This document shows positions 18,632 through 30,083 of a stretch of DNA of 64,000 bases, one piece after another. The position numbers were made by a program, and so were the translations under genes. Under the pieces are notes generated by a model. It did not search any database. It was given only the letters and a program-made list of their open reading frames with translations, and was not told the DNA's origin. This DNA comes from Xanthobacter flavus (lineage in GTDB: Bacteria; Pseudomonadota; Alphaproteobacteria; Rhizobiales; Xanthobacteraceae): the NCBI RefSeq assembly GCF_017875275.1, contig NZ_JAGGML010000001.1, forward strand, positions 3,245,001 to 3,309,000, given 5' to 3'. Position 1 is the stretch's first letter; each line of letters opens with the position of its first letter.

Positions 18632-19384
18632 CTACTTCCAGAAAACCAGACGCCGCTCGACGACGCCGACAAGGCCGAAGAAGGCGAGGCTGGCGGCCGA
18701 GGCGATGAAGATGGCCGACCAGACCTTCACGAAATCCACCTGCAGCACCGCCTGGTAGATCACCCAGCCGAGGCCGTCGTAGGCGCCCAGCATCTCGGTG
18801 ACGATGGCGACGATGACCGCGCGCACGGTGGAGACGCGCAGGCCCGCCGCGATCAAGGGCAGCGCGGTGGGAAGGCGCAGGCGGAACAGGATGGAAAGCC
18901 GCCCGGCGCCGAACGAGCGCATCAGGTCCACGGAGCGGCGGTCCACCCGGTCGAGGCCGGCGAGGGCCGAGAGGAAGACGGTGAAGGAGACGGCGAGCGC
19001 CACCATCACGATCTTCGACGGCATGCCGATGCCGAACCACAAAAGGATCAGCGGCGACCACGCCACCACCGGCACCGAATTGATGGAGGTGGCCACGGGC
19101 ACGATAGCGTTGCGCGTCATCGGGATGAGGGTGATGACCACCGCCAGAGCGATGCCGATGGCGGCGCCGATGACGTAGCCGGACAGCGCTTCGGCGAAGG
19201 TGTAGGCGCCGGCGAGGAACAGCGTCGACCTATGATCGTAGATGCTGCCGAGGATGGCGCTGACCGAGGGCAGCGTATAGGCCGGCAGGTTGAAGCCGCG
19301 GGCGATGCCTTCCCAGGCGAGGACGAGCAGCACCATGCCGAGGGCGCCGCGCTGGATGGCGCGGGAGGATTGGGTCGCGCTCAT
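18632..19384 (-). CDS. ABC transporter permease (SsuC/TauC type)
   Basis: The 250-residue inner-membrane protein has about six hydrophobic helices and the ABC permease EAA loop, LDRVDRRSVDLMRSFGAGRLSILFRLRLPTALP, beginning near residue 143. It belongs to the BPD permease class used for taurine, sulfonates, nitrate, and pyrimidine or thiamine precursors. Its ATG overlaps the stop of the preceding permease by 4 bases (ATGA), so the two are translationally coupled and probably form a heterodimeric channel with the ATPase encoded at 22.2-23.1 kb. Confidence 0.88.
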   Translation of the reverse strand: MSATQSSRAIQRGALGMVLLVLAWEGIARGFNLPAYTLPSVSAILGSIYDHRSTLFLAGAYTFAEALSGYVIGAAIGIALAVVITLIPMTRNAIVPVATSINSVPVVAWSPLILLWFGIGMPSKIVMVALAVSFTVFLSALAGLDRVDRRSVDLMRSFGAGRLSILFRLRLPTALPLIAAGLRVSTVRAVIVAIVTEMLGAYDGLGWVIYQAVLQVDFVKVWSAIFIASAASLAFFGLVGVVERRLVFWK

Positions 19385-20187
19385 TGCTCGGCTCCCCAGA
19401 ACACAAGGGCGCGCTCGGCCGCCGCGACCACGGCATAGAAGCCCGTGCCGAGCAGCGCGCACATGGCGATGGCGGCCCAGATGGCGACCACGTTCTCGTT
19501 GTACATGCCCTGCAGCAGCAGCACGCCGAGGCCCACCGTGTCGCCGAACCATTCGCCGACGATGGCCCCCACCAGCGAGAGGGCGGAGGCGAGGCGCAGC
19601 GCCACGAAGATCTGCGGCAGCGCCGCCGGAAGCTGGAGCCGGGTGAGGATCTGGAAGCGGCTGGCGCCGAAGGAGCGCATCAGCGCCTCCTGGCGCGGAT
19701 CGACGCTTTCAAGGCCCAGCAGGGCGTTCACCGTCACCGGGAAGAAGGTGAGGTAGAAGGAGATGGCGGCCTTGGCGATGAGCGTGTTGCCGAACCACAG
19801 CACCACCAGCGCGCCGAAGGCGATGACGGGAATCGTCTGCGAGACCACGAACACCGGGAAGATCAGTTCGCGCAGCACCCGCGCGCGGAAGAAGACGATG
19901 GCGATGCCGACGCCGACGATGGCGCCCGAGGCGAAGCCCATCAGCGTTTCGGTGAGGGTGCGCAGGAAGCCCTGCACATAGGGGGCCGGCGTGGCGAGGA
20001 TGGCGTTCAGCACCAGCGTCGGCCGCGGCACGTACCAGGGCTTCACGTTGAGAAGGATGACGAGCGCTTCCACCGCGGCCAGCACGGCGAGGAGGATGGC
20101 GAGCCCGCGCACGGCGCGCAGCAGCGCCGTGAGCCAGGGGGCGGTCCCCGGCCGCGCGGCCGGGGACTTGAAGGTTGCCGCGCTCAC
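19381..20187 (-). CDS. ABC transporter permease (SsuC/TauC type)
   Basis: This 268-residue permease has six predicted helices and the EAA loop LESVDPRQEALMRSFGASRFQILTRLQLPAALP. It is homologous to the next permease, suggesting a two-permease importer rather than a homodimer. The start overlaps the stop of the binding-protein gene by 4 bases (ATGA). The pair is of the kind found in importers with an NMT1/THI5-like binding protein. Confidence 0.88.
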   Translation of the reverse strand: MSAATFKSPAARPGTAPWLTALLRAVRGLAILLAVLAAVEALVILLNVKPWYVPRPTLVLNAILATPAPYVQGFLRTLTETLMGFASGAIVGVGIAIVFFRARVLRELIFPVFVVSQTIPVIAFGALVVLWFGNTLIAKAAISFYLTFFPVTVNALLGLESVDPRQEALMRSFGASRFQILTRLQLPAALPQIFVALRLASALSLVGAIVGEWFGDTVGLGVLLLQGMYNENVVAIWAAIAMCALLGTGFYAVVAAAERALVFWGAEQ

Positions 20188-21206
20188 GGACGGCGGTCCG
20201 CCACCGGGATGGCTTCGAGGAAGGAGCGGTTGAAGGTGACGTCGAGATCGACGGGCTTGGCGATGACCTTGGCGTCGAGGAAGAGCTGCTGGGTGATCTT
20301 CACCGCGTCCATGTCGATCCAGAACAGGCCGTTCTCCTTCACCTTGCCGGCGAGCATCAGCTTGGCGGCTTCGGCGAGCATGAATTCCTGGTGGGCGCGG
20401 TCGAGGGTCGGGGCGGCCTTCATGATGGTGTCCACCGCGCCCTTGGGATCGGCGAACGCGTCCTTCCAGCCCTTGATGGAGGCGCGCAGGAAGCCCTTCA
20501 CCAGCTCCGGCTTCTCCTTGGCGGTCTGCTCGGAGACGATCAGCGTGTCACGCGGGAAGGTGATGCCGGAATCTTCCGCCACGAAGGTGCGGAGCTTCTC
20601 TTCGCCCATGCGGGTCTTGATGGTGTAGTACTCGTTGTAGCGGGTGGCGGTGATGACATCGACCTGCCCGTCCACGAACGGCGTGACGCTCACCTGCTGG
20701 GGCTGGATGTCCACCAGCGCGGGGTCGATGCCGTTCTTGGTCAGCATCGCCTTGAGCACATGGTTCGCACCGGTGAACCAGGTGGTGACCTTCTTGCCCT
20801 TGAAATCCTGGATCGACTTGATGGGGCCGTCGGCGCGCGCCACGAAGACGAAGGGCGTCATCTGGTGGGAGATGCCCACGCACACCACCGGCAGGCCCTT
20901 GTCGCGGGCGGCGAACACGCTGTCGAGGCCGCCCGAGAGGCCGAAGGTGTCGGCACCGGTGGCGACGAGGTTCTCGGCGAGGATGTTCGGGCCGCCCGGA
21001 TTGATGGTGAGGTCGATGCCCTCGGCCTTGTAGTAGCCCTTCGCCACGGCGACGTAGAAGCCGGCGAACTGGGCCTGCGGCAGCCACTTCAGGCGCAGCG
21101 TCGCGGGCACCGGATCAGCCGCGAGCGCGGGGAGCGCGCCCATGGCGGTGGACAGCAGCGCGGCGCCGGCCGCGAGGGTGGAGAGGAAGGTACGGCGAGG
21201 GATCAT
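20184..21206 (-). CDS. NMT1/THI5-like periplasmic substrate-binding protein
   Basis: The 340-residue protein begins with MIPRRTFLSTLAAG, a twin-arginine-like signal (RRxFL) ending near ALPALAA, then the NMT1-like domain: LKWLPQAQFAGFYVAVAKGYYKAEGIDLTI and the glycine-rich PGGPN. Relatives bind hydroxymethylpyrimidine, riboflavin, nitrate, sulfonates or aromatic acids, so the ligand is not fixed by family. It should capture the substrate in the periplasm for the two permeases that follow. The ATG at 21206 gives a complete signal peptide. Confidence 0.88.
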   Translation of the reverse strand: MIPRRTFLSTLAAGAALLSTAMGALPALAADPVPATLRLKWLPQAQFAGFYVAVAKGYYKAEGIDLTINPGGPNILAENLVATGADTFGLSGGLDSVFAARDKGLPVVCVGISHQMTPFVFVARADGPIKSIQDFKGKKVTTWFTGANHVLKAMLTKNGIDPALVDIQPQQVSVTPFVDGQVDVITATRYNEYYTIKTRMGEEKLRTFVAEDSGITFPRDTLIVSEQTAKEKPELVKGFLRASIKGWKDAFADPKGAVDTIMKAAPTLDRAHQEFMLAEAAKLMLAGKVKENGLFWIDMDAVKITQQLFLDAKVIAKPVDLDVTFNRSFLEAIPVADRRP

Positions 21207-21277
21207 CAGGTGGTCTCCGCTGGAAGGGTGTGTTGTTGGTGTTGTGTCTGGGTAAGGGTGGTTCGACACTCTCCGCT

Positions 21278-21386
21278 CGTCATCCCGCCTTGTGCGGGGG
21301 ATCCACGGTGCGGCCGGGCTGGGGTCAGGGCTTCCAGCACCGGACATGCGACGGGGTGGATCCCCCGCACGAGGCGGGGGATGACG
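21278..21386. repeat. Paired REP-like intergenic element, copy B
   Basis: The left unit reads CGTCATCCCGCC, a short loop, then GGGGGATCCACGG. The right unit reads GGTGGATCCCCCGC, a loop, then GGGGGATGACG. They are inverted relative to each other with about 45 bases between. The element splits the transporter operon, between the class II aldolase stop (21415) and the binding-protein start (21206), so it could modulate read-through or message stability. Confidence 0.8.
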
Positions 21387-21414
21387 CAGCAAGGGGGAAA
21401 GAGCGCCATCCCGC

Positions 21415-22205
21415 TCAGCTCCGGTAGCTCGGATCGGCGCGGTCGAGCTGGCGCATGAGGGCGGGCCATTCGCGCTCGCCGGGAACGAGGATGTCGCCCT
21501 GCATCTCCCAAAACTGGCGCGCGGCCTTCTCGCACACCTCGTGGGGCGGCATCACCAGCTTCACGCCGGAGGCGCAGGCCGCCTGCATGGCGAGCTGGAT
21601 GCGCGCGGCGCGCTCGAAATAATAGAGCAGCATGAAGGCTTCGCCCGGCGTGCGGCCCACGGTGAGGATGCCGTGGTTGCGCATCAGCATCACCTTGTGC
21701 GGGCCGAGGTCCGCGACGAGGCGGGCCTGCTCGTCCATGTCGATGGCGACGCCCTCGTAATCATGGAAAGCCTGCCGGTCGTAGAAGCGCATGGCGAACT
21801 GGGAGAGCGGCAGCAGCCCCTGTTCCTGCCCCGAGACGGCGACGCTGGCATCCGAATGGGTGTGCAGCACGCAGGCGGCGTCCGAGCCGGTCTTGTGGAT
21901 CGCCGCGTGGATGACGAAGGCGGCGAGATTGATCTCGTAGGGCGTGTTGTCGATCTTGCGGCCGTCGATGTCGATCTTCACCAGGCTCGATGCGGTGATC
22001 TCGTCGAAGAGGAGACCGTAGGGGTTGAGCAGGAACTGCTCCTCATGCCCCGGCACGCGCATGGAGATGTGGTTGTAGATGAGATCGTCCATGCCGAGCT
22101 TCGCCACCATGCGATAGCAGGCGGCGAGGGCGACACGCGCCTCCCACTCGGAGGCCTCCATGGAGGCCGGCTTTTCGGCGAGAGCGCCCATAACTTGAGC
22201 GGCCA

Positions 22206-22209
<4 letters not shown>
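21415..22209 (-). CDS. Class II aldolase/adducin-family protein
   Basis: The 264-residue protein has the class II aldolase zinc site: CVLHTHSDASVAV supplies two histidines, and KVMLMRNHGILTVG supplies the third. Family members are zinc-dependent aldolases, epimerases or decarboxylases of sugar phosphates and related hydroxy acids; several catabolic clusters carry paralogues of unproven reaction. The start ATGATG at 22209 overlaps the stop of the ABC ATPase gene, so expression is coupled. The absence of kinase genes argues against a sugar-phosphate route. Confidence 0.88.
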
Positions 22210-23120
<911 letters not shown>

Positions 23121-23256
23121 GCCTTCCCTGCTAGCAATCGACATGCCACACTTCTTGCAAGGACACTCTATGGACGGCGCGCCGGGCGTCAACCAGTGAA
23201 GGTAACGGAACGTAGCGCCTTCCGAAGCCCTCTGAATGGATGCCGCGGTCGCGTTG

Positions 23257-23266
23257 ATGTATACTG
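23257..23266. promoter_or_regulatory. Possible GntR (FCD) operator
   Basis: ATGTATACTG, with the palindromic core GTATAC, lies between the divergent ABC ATPase and GntR genes, 22 bases before the regulator start. FCD-type GntR proteins often bind TNGTNNNACNA-like palindromes such as TTGTATACAA. Related TTTGTATA and GGTATGCATA segments occur before the plus-strand operon at 24030-24063. Confidence 0.35.
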
Positions 23267-23288
23267 AACTGCAATTTTGAGAATGCAA

Positions 23289-24002
23289 ATGGCTATCATG
23301 AGTGCACAAGAAGGCAGCACCTGCCTGCCCCTTGACCAGAATGGGCGCTCCAGCGTGCCGGGCGAGACCCTGGCCGATCGCATCCGCCGGGCGCTGGAGG
23401 CGGATATTTCCTCCGGCCGGCTGGAGCCCGGCTCGAAGCTGGATGAGCAGGAACTGGCCGAGCAATATGGCGTGTCCCGTACGCCTGTGCGCGAGGCGTT
23501 CCGGCTTCTGGCGGCAAGTCATCTGGTGGAATTGCGGGGGCGACAGGGCGCGGTGGTGCGCACCATTTCCGCGCAGATCCTCATCGAGATGTTTCAGGTG
23601 ATGGCGGAACTGGAAGGCCTGTGCGCGCGCCTCGCGGCCCGGCGGGCGAATCCCGCGCAGCTCAGTCGCATCGAGGCGATTCACAAGCGGCTGGAAGAGG
23701 TTAGCGCGTCAGGTGACATCGACCTCTTTTATGATGTGAACCAGGAGTTTCACGAGGCCGTCTATGAGGCCTCCTCAAACGGCTTCCTCGCCGACCAGAC
23801 CCGCCGCCTGCGCAATCAGGTGGCCGCCTATCGCCGCCGCGTGACCCACCGCCCGAGCCGGATTCCCAAGACGTTGAAGGAACATGGCGAGGTTATCGCG
23901 GCCATCCGCGTGCATGACGACGAGGCCGCCCAGCGCGCCATGCGGGACCATGTGAACCTCCTGGGGGACGACCTGCTGGACTTTCTCGCCGCCTACGGGT
24001 GA
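23289..24002 (+). CDS. GntR-family regulator, FadR/FCD subfamily
   Basis: This protein of about 237 residues has an N-terminal winged helix (LADRIRRALEADISSGRLEPG and LAEQYGVSRTPVREAFRLL) and an alpha-helical FCD effector domain with the metal-type pattern EFHEAVYEAS and the two later histidines (EHGEVIAAI, RDHVNLL). FCD regulators usually sense organic acids and repress adjacent catabolic genes. It lies between the importer operon and the enzyme operon, so it is the likely switch for both. The ATGs at 23283, 23289 and 23298 are all possible starts; no strong ribosome site decides. Confidence 0.88.
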   Translation: MAIMSAQEGSTCLPLDQNGRSSVPGETLADRIRRALEADISSGRLEPGSKLDEQELAEQYGVSRTPVREAFRLLAASHLVELRGRQGAVVRTISAQILIEMFQVMAELEGLCARLAARRANPAQLSRIEAIHKRLEEVSASGDIDLFYDVNQEFHEAVYEASSNGFLADQTRRLRNQVAAYRRRVTHRPSRIPKTLKEHGEVIAAIRVHDDEAAQRAMRDHVNLLGDDLLDFLAAYG

Positions 24003-24029
24003 GGGCGCAGCCGGCGGTTTCTGAATTTC

Positions 24030-24063
24030 TTGGTATGCATATTGCTAGAGTTTGTATATCCAA
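24030..24063. promoter_or_regulatory. Possible operator/promoter for the plus-strand catabolic operon
   Basis: TTGGTATGCATA (24030-24041) and TTTGTATATCCAA (24051-24063) form an imperfect inverted repeat in an unusually AT-rich spot between the GntR stop and the SDR start. The half-sites resemble the GTATAC site upstream of gntR. A GntR operator is inferred. Confidence 0.35.
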
Positions 24064-24107
24064 TTTGGCGACCCCTTCGGCGCCACCTGCCCATCGGAGA
24101 TGCAAAC

Positions 24108-24887
24108 TTGAAGCTCGACCTCACCGACAAGACCGCCCTCATCACCGGCGCGTCCAAGGGCATCGGCCTCGCCACGGCCCGCGTGTTCGCAGCTGAGGGC
24201 TGCCATCTCCATCTCGCCGCCCGCAACGGCGAGGCGCTCGCCCAGGCGAAGGCCGAGATCGAGGCCGCTTACGGCGTCAAGGTCAGCATCTATCCGGTGG
24301 ACCTCGGCTCCACGGAAGCCATGGAGAAGCTCGCGGCGGACGTGGGCGACGTGGACATCCTCGTCAACAATGCCGGCGACATCCCCGCCGGCTCGCTGGA
24401 CGTGGTGGACGACGCTTCCTGGCGGCGCGGCTTCGACCTCAAGGTCTTCGGCTACATCACCCTGTCGCGCGCCTATTATTCGCGCATGCGCGGCAAGGAT
24501 GGCGTCATCGTCAACGTCATCGGCAATTCCGGCGAGAACTGGGATGCGAGCTACATCGCCGGCTCCACCGGCAATGCCGCGCTCATGAGCTTCACCAAGG
24601 CGCTCGGCGGCGCGAGCCTGAACGACGGCGTGCGCGTGGTGGGCGTGAACCCCGGCCCCGTCGCCACCGACCGCATGCTCAAGATCATGAAGCGCAAGGC
24701 CATCGACATGCTCGGCGCCGAGGAGCGCTGGGAGGAGCTGTTCGACAAGTATCCCGGCAAGCGCCCCGCCACCGCGGAAGAGGTGGCCGATCTCGTCGCC
24801 TTCCTCGCCTCGCCGCGCGCCGGCTACATCACCGGCACCAACGTGACCATCGACGGCGGCATCTCGGCCCGCGGCTCGGTCATCTGA
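24108..24887 (+). CDS. SDR-family protein lacking the YxxxK lysine
   Basis: The 259-residue Rossmann protein has TGASKGIG at 13-20 for NAD(P) and NNAG at 87-90. The catalytic region is altered: Ser141 and Tyr149 (NSGENWDASY) are present, but the residue four after the tyrosine, normally the catalytic lysine, is Ser153 (YIAGSTGN). This belongs to a divergent SDR branch seen in catabolic clusters, so the reaction is uncertain. I chose the TTG at 24108 because CGGAGA lies upstream and the conserved domain begins right after it. It heads the five-gene plus-strand operon. Confidence 0.88.
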   Translation: MKLDLTDKTALITGASKGIGLATARVFAAEGCHLHLAARNGEALAQAKAEIEAAYGVKVSIYPVDLGSTEAMEKLAADVGDVDILVNNAGDIPAGSLDVVDDASWRRGFDLKVFGYITLSRAYYSRMRGKDGVIVNVIGNSGENWDASYIAGSTGNAALMSFTKALGGASLNDGVRVVGVNPGPVATDRMLKIMKRKAIDMLGAEERWEELFDKYPGKRPATAEEVADLVAFLASPRAGYITGTNVTIDGGISARGSVI

Positions 24888-24950
24888 CGCACCCGTTCGC
24901 CGGCGCCGCCGCAACGGCGCGCCGGCCTCCCCTTCGAGGAAACCGCCTTC

Positions 24951-26084
24951 ATGTCCTCCGCCCGGCTGCGCAACCGCTATTTCGACACCCTGTTCTCCAC
25001 CCCCGGCCTCATGTGGATGGGCCAGAACACCAACCACATCGCCGCCCATCCCGCCGTCGAGGAGGCCATGATCGCCTCCATCCGCGCGCAGGAATACAAT
25101 GCCTACGCGCCCCCGCTGGGCTTCGAGGCGCTGCGCGCCGCCATCGTGGACGACCTCGGCACGCCGGGCGCGGAAGCCCTCATCACCGAGGGCGGGGTGA
25201 ATGCGCTGGCCCTCGTGTGCCGCGCCCACTGCCGGCCGGGCACCACCTTCGTCACCACCGATCCCACCTGGAAGTGGCCGTGCCTGTTCGCCGCCCAGAT
25301 GGGCGCCGAGGTGATCGAGATCCCGATCTACGATCCGGCCGTGAACTACAAGCTCACCCCCGAGGCGCTGAAGGCCAACGTGGATGAGCGCACCGCCATC
25401 ATCTATCTGGTAGACCCCAACAATCCCCTCGGCATCCGCTACACCCGGGAGGAGATCGAGGCGTTCTGCGAGATCGCCAAGGATTGCGGCGCGCTCTTGG
25501 TGCACGATTGCACCTATCGCGATTTCGCCGACGGCCATTATCCCGCGCTGCTGGCGGCGCCGGACCGTGCGCTGGTCTCGCTCTCCTTCTCCAAGTGGCT
25601 GGGCCTCGCCGGCATGCGCATCGGCGCGCTGGTGGGCGCGCCCGCGCTGCTGGACGCCTGCTCCGCCCGCACCACCTCCGTGCTCGGGGCGAGCGTCATC
25701 GCCCAGCGCGCGGCGGAAGCCGGCCTCAAGGTGAAGCCGGAATGGATGCAGACGGTGCGCCGCATCGACCGCGCCAACAAGGCTAAGATCCACGATGCGG
25801 CGCTGGCCATCGAGGGGCTCAGCATCCCGGTCTATCCCTCCCACGGCAACTTCCTGGTGATTGAGACGCAGGCCGCCGGCATCCGCCCCGAGGCGCTGGT
25901 GGAGGCGGCCCGCCGCAAGGATCTGATGATCCGCCAGGGCACCTACCACACTGCCCGCTTCGGCGACCGCTTCATCAAGGTCTCGACCTCCGTTCCGGAG
26001 GAATGGGCCGACCGCTTCGTGGAGCTGCTGCCGTCTCTGGTGGCCGAGGCCCGCACGCTCAACGACGTGCCGGCGCAGTTCTGA
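24951..26084 (+). CDS. Fold-type-I PLP aminotransferase (class I/II)
   Basis: This 377-residue PLP enzyme has the cofactor-binding tyrosine/aspartate region (VDPNNPLGIRYT, HDCTYRDF) and the Schiff-base lysine Lys215 in SFSKWLGLAGMRIG, with a C-terminal arginine in FIKVSTSVP. It should move an amino group between an amino acid and a keto acid, or act as a C-S or decarboxylating lyase. The ATG follows GAGGAAA. It lies 63 bases after the SDR gene and before the repeat element, in an operon with amide-hydrolysing enzymes, which suggests the pathway yields an amino acid. Confidence 0.88.
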   Translation: MSSARLRNRYFDTLFSTPGLMWMGQNTNHIAAHPAVEEAMIASIRAQEYNAYAPPLGFEALRAAIVDDLGTPGAEALITEGGVNALALVCRAHCRPGTTFVTTDPTWKWPCLFAAQMGAEVIEIPIYDPAVNYKLTPEALKANVDERTAIIYLVDPNNPLGIRYTREEIEAFCEIAKDCGALLVHDCTYRDFADGHYPALLAAPDRALVSLSFSKWLGLAGMRIGALVGAPALLDACSARTTSVLGASVIAQRAAEAGLKVKPEWMQTVRRIDRANKAKIHDAALAIEGLSIPVYPSHGNFLVIETQAAGIRPEALVEAARRKDLMIRQGTYHTARFGDRFIKVSTSVPEEWADRFVELLPSLVAEARTLNDVPAQF

Positions 26085-26101
26085 CGGTAATTTTCAAGCG
26101 C

Positions 26102-26207
26102 CGTCATGCCCCGGCTTGTCCGGGGCATCCACGGAACGGCCGGGACGATGTTTCGGACAGCGCGCCGACGGCGCGGTGGATCCCCCGGACAAGCCGGGGG
26201 ATGACAG
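26102..26207. repeat. Paired REP-like intergenic element, copy C
   Basis: The left unit is CGTCATGCCCCGGCTTGTCC followed by GGGGCATCCACGG. The right unit is GGTGGATCCCCCGG, a loop, then CCGGGGGATGAC. They are separated by about 45 bases and inverted. It lies inside the plus-strand operon, between the aminotransferase and hydrolase genes, so it does not necessarily end transcription. Confidence 0.8.
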
Positions 26208-26248
26208 CGAGAAATCAGAACGCCTGCCCCCCCAAAGGGACTATTGCC

Positions 26249-27154
26249 ATGACCTACCAAGACCTCACCGCCACCCACAAAATCTCCGCCAAGGACGGCG
26301 TGAAGCTCCACGTGGAAGAGGCGGGACAGGGCACGCCCATCCTCTTCATCCACGAATTCGGCGGCAATCACATGAGCTGGGAGCCGCAGATGCGGTTCTT
26401 CGCCCGCCGTCACCGCTGCATCACCTACGCCGCGCGCGGCTATGCGCCTTCCGACATTCCGACCGACGTGGAGGCCTATTCGCAGGCCATCGCGGCGGAT
26501 GATGCGGTGGCGGTGCTGGATGGCCTCGGCATCGAGAAGGCGCATATCGTCGGCCTCTCCATGGGCGGCTTCTGCACCGTCCATTTCGGCCTGCGCACGC
26601 CGGAGCGCGCGCTCTCGCTCACCGTCGCGGGGGCGGGATACGGCTGCGAGAAAGAGCATGAGGAATACTTCCGCGGCGTGTCGCTGGCCGTGGCGGAAAA
26701 CTTCGAGAAGATCGGTGCGAAGGAATTCTCCAAGATCTACGCGCTGGGCGCGAGCCGCGTGCAGTTCGAGGTGAAGGACCCGCGCGGCTGGCGCGAATTC
26801 GCCGACCGCCTCGCCACCCATTCGGACATTGGCGCGGCCCTCACCATGCGCGGCGTGCAGGCGCGCCGCCCCTCCTTCTGGGATCTGGAAGAGGGGCTGA
26901 AGCAGATGATGGTGCCCACCCTCGTGATGGTGGGCGACGAGGACGACCACTGCCTCCAGCCGGGGATCTACCTCAAGAAGGTGATCCCCGCCTGCGGCCT
27001 CAGCGTCTTCCCCAAGGCCGGGCACACGCTGAACCTGGAGGAGCCGGCCCTGTTCAACGCCCAGCTCGCCGAGTTCATCGCGCAGGTGGAGGCCGGCAAG
27101 TGGCTGCCGCGCGATCCGCGCGCCATCCCCGGCCAGATCATGCGCACCGCGTGA
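26249..27154 (+). CDS. Alpha/beta-fold hydrolase
   Basis: The 301-residue hydrolase has the oxyanion motif HEFGG, the nucleophile elbow GLSMGGF with Ser104, a catalytic Asp in GDEDDH, and the general-base His in KAGHTLNLEEP. It may cleave an ester, lactone, amide or C-C bond. Its place immediately before a carbamoylase-like amidohydrolase suggests it opens or trims an intermediate, much as RutD or enol-lactone hydrolases do in other pathways; that is inference. A ribosome site AAAGGGA lies 8 bases before the ATG at 26249. Confidence 0.87.
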   Translation: MTYQDLTATHKISAKDGVKLHVEEAGQGTPILFIHEFGGNHMSWEPQMRFFARRHRCITYAARGYAPSDIPTDVEAYSQAIAADDAVAVLDGLGIEKAHIVGLSMGGFCTVHFGLRTPERALSLTVAGAGYGCEKEHEEYFRGVSLAVAENFEKIGAKEFSKIYALGASRVQFEVKDPRGWREFADRLATHSDIGAALTMRGVQARRPSFWDLEEGLKQMMVPTLVMVGDEDDHCLQPGIYLKKVIPACGLSVFPKAGHTLNLEEPALFNAQLAEFIAQVEAGKWLPRDPRAIPGQIMRTA

Positions 27155-27158
27155 GGCG

Positions 27159-28405
<1,247 letters not shown>

Positions 28406-28409
<4 letters not shown>

Positions 28410-29359
28410 GCCAGCCCGCCGCCGTGCTTCAGAAACCCGATATGGCCGACCTGCCGGCCCAGCATCCCGCCACGCCGAGAAGCCCGGCCGAGGCACGGGC
28501 GCGCTATTTCAATTCCGGCAACGCCTTCAACATCAAGCTGCCGCCGGTGCCGAGCCGCCTGTTCACGGACGAGCCGGCGCGCGCGCTGGCGGAGGGGACA
28601 TCCACCGGCTTCATCCCCTGCGACCAGTCGGACGCGCTCACCTGCGGCTTCCCCGCCACCACGCCTCTGATGCTGGCGCGCTACGCCGTGGTAGAGGCCG
28701 GCGGGCGCTTCACGGCGGACCTGCGGGCGACCGGCTCCATCTGGTACGTGATCGCGGGACGGGGGCAGGTGGACTGCCTCGGCGAGAGCCTCTCCGTGGC
28801 TCCGGGCGACGCGTTCCTGCTGCCGGGCTCGCCGGTGCGCATCACGGCCGGGGCGGAAAAGCTGGTGCTGTGGGTGGTGTCCAACGAGCCGCAGCTCGCC
28901 TTGAACGGCGACCTGCCGCCGGACGAGGCACGCCGCCCGGTGGCGGTAGTGCATTATCCCGCCGCCGAGATCGCCCGGCAGATCGACATCATCTACGACC
29001 ACGCCCAGAACGGCGAGACCTCGGGCATCGCCCTCATCTTCTCGTCCGAGCCGCAGGCGGCGGCGCGCAACATCCTGCCGAGCCTGACGCTCTCGCTGAA
29101 CACGCTGCCGCCCGGCGAGCACCAGCGGGCGCACCGGCACAATTCGGCGGCCATCACCCTCGTGCTCCAGGGCGAAAACTGCCACTCCATGGTGGACGGC
29201 GCCCGCTGCCCGTGGTCGCAATGGGCGACCCTGGTGACGCCGCCCGGCGCCCCCCACTCGCACCACAATGAGGGCAACGCGCGGGCGCTGTTCCTCATCG
29301 TGCAGGACGGCGGGCTGCACTACCACGCCCGCACCATGGGCTTCAGCTTTCTGGAGTGA
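28406..29359 (+). CDS. Bicupin protein (gentisate-dioxygenase-like fold)
   Basis: The 317-residue protein has two cupin domains. The C-terminal one keeps the metal ligands in HQRAHRHNSAAITLVLQG and PPGAPHSHHNEG; the N-terminal one (YVIAGRGQVDCLGE) lacks an obvious histidine pair. The layout recalls gentisate and 1-hydroxy-2-naphthoate dioxygenases, which open rings with Fe(II) and oxygen, but ring cleavage is not proven here. It is the last gene of the plus-strand operon and is coupled to the amidohydrolase. If active, it would be the only oxygenase on this strand. Confidence 0.82.
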
Positions 29360-29361
29360 GA

Positions 29362-29991
29362 TCAGGCGGCCGGGGCGGACTCGGCCACCTTGCCCGTCTC
29401 GGGCAGCAGCACGCGGGGGCGCAGCACATGAATGCGGCGCCGGCCGATGCGCGCGACGAGGCGGCGTTCCGCCTTGGGGCCTTGAGGGTGGCCACCGAGC
29501 CGGTCGTAGTATCGGCGGGAAATGAGCAGCCCCTGGCCCGGCACCGGCAGGCCGATGACGGCGAGGCGCGCGGCGGCCATGGCTTCGCCGATGCGCGGGC
29601 GCAGGCCGTAGCCGTCCACGGCGAGGCGGAAGGTGGCGGCGAGCCGGTCCGCCTGCCCGCGCCTTTGGGCGGTCTCAATGAAGGCCAGCACCTCGCGCGG
29701 CCAGCCTTCCTCCAGCATGGAGCCGTCGGTGAGGAAGAGGAGCCACGAGCCCCGGCCCTGCGCGGCGCCCTGCTTCAGCCGGAGGCCGATGTCCTGCGCG
29801 CCCTTGAAGAAGTTGCAGCCGGCGGCATCCGCGATGGTCGCGGTGCCATCGGTGGAGCCGGAATCCGCCAGTGTCACGTCGCTGAGCACGCCCGCCGTCA
29901 CGCCCTGGACGAGCGCGGACAGGACCGGCACGAGCCGGCGCTCGGAATTGTGCGTTGCGATAATGGCGGACAGCACGGGAAACGTTCTCAC
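29362..29991 (-). CDS. Small GT2-type glycosyltransferase
   Basis: The 209-residue protein starts with the family 2 GT-A pattern SAIIATHNSERRLVPVL and the Asp in DVTLADSGSTDGT; the later DGS-type motif (LFLTDGSML) matches the metal-binding region. It lacks membrane helices and is shorter than most family 2 enzymes. Sugar donor and acceptor are unknown. Its stop lies 3 bases from the stop of the convergent cupin gene, so the two transcripts overlap tail to tail, and it is not part of the catabolic operon. Confidence 0.8.
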   Translation of the reverse strand: MRTFPVLSAIIATHNSERRLVPVLSALVQGVTAGVLSDVTLADSGSTDGTATIADAAGCNFFKGAQDIGLRLKQGAAQGRGSWLLFLTDGSMLEEGWPREVLAFIETAQRRGQADRLAATFRLAVDGYGLRPRIGEAMAAARLAVIGLPVPGQGLLISRRYYDRLGGHPQGPKAERRLVARIGRRRIHVLRPRVLLPETGKVAESAPAA

Positions 29992-30083
29992 GGGGAGTTT
30001 CCAGCTATACCGCTACCGGCGAGCGGCGTCGATGCCGCAATGCAACATTCCTGACGTATGCGTCAACGCACCCCGGCGGCGCC

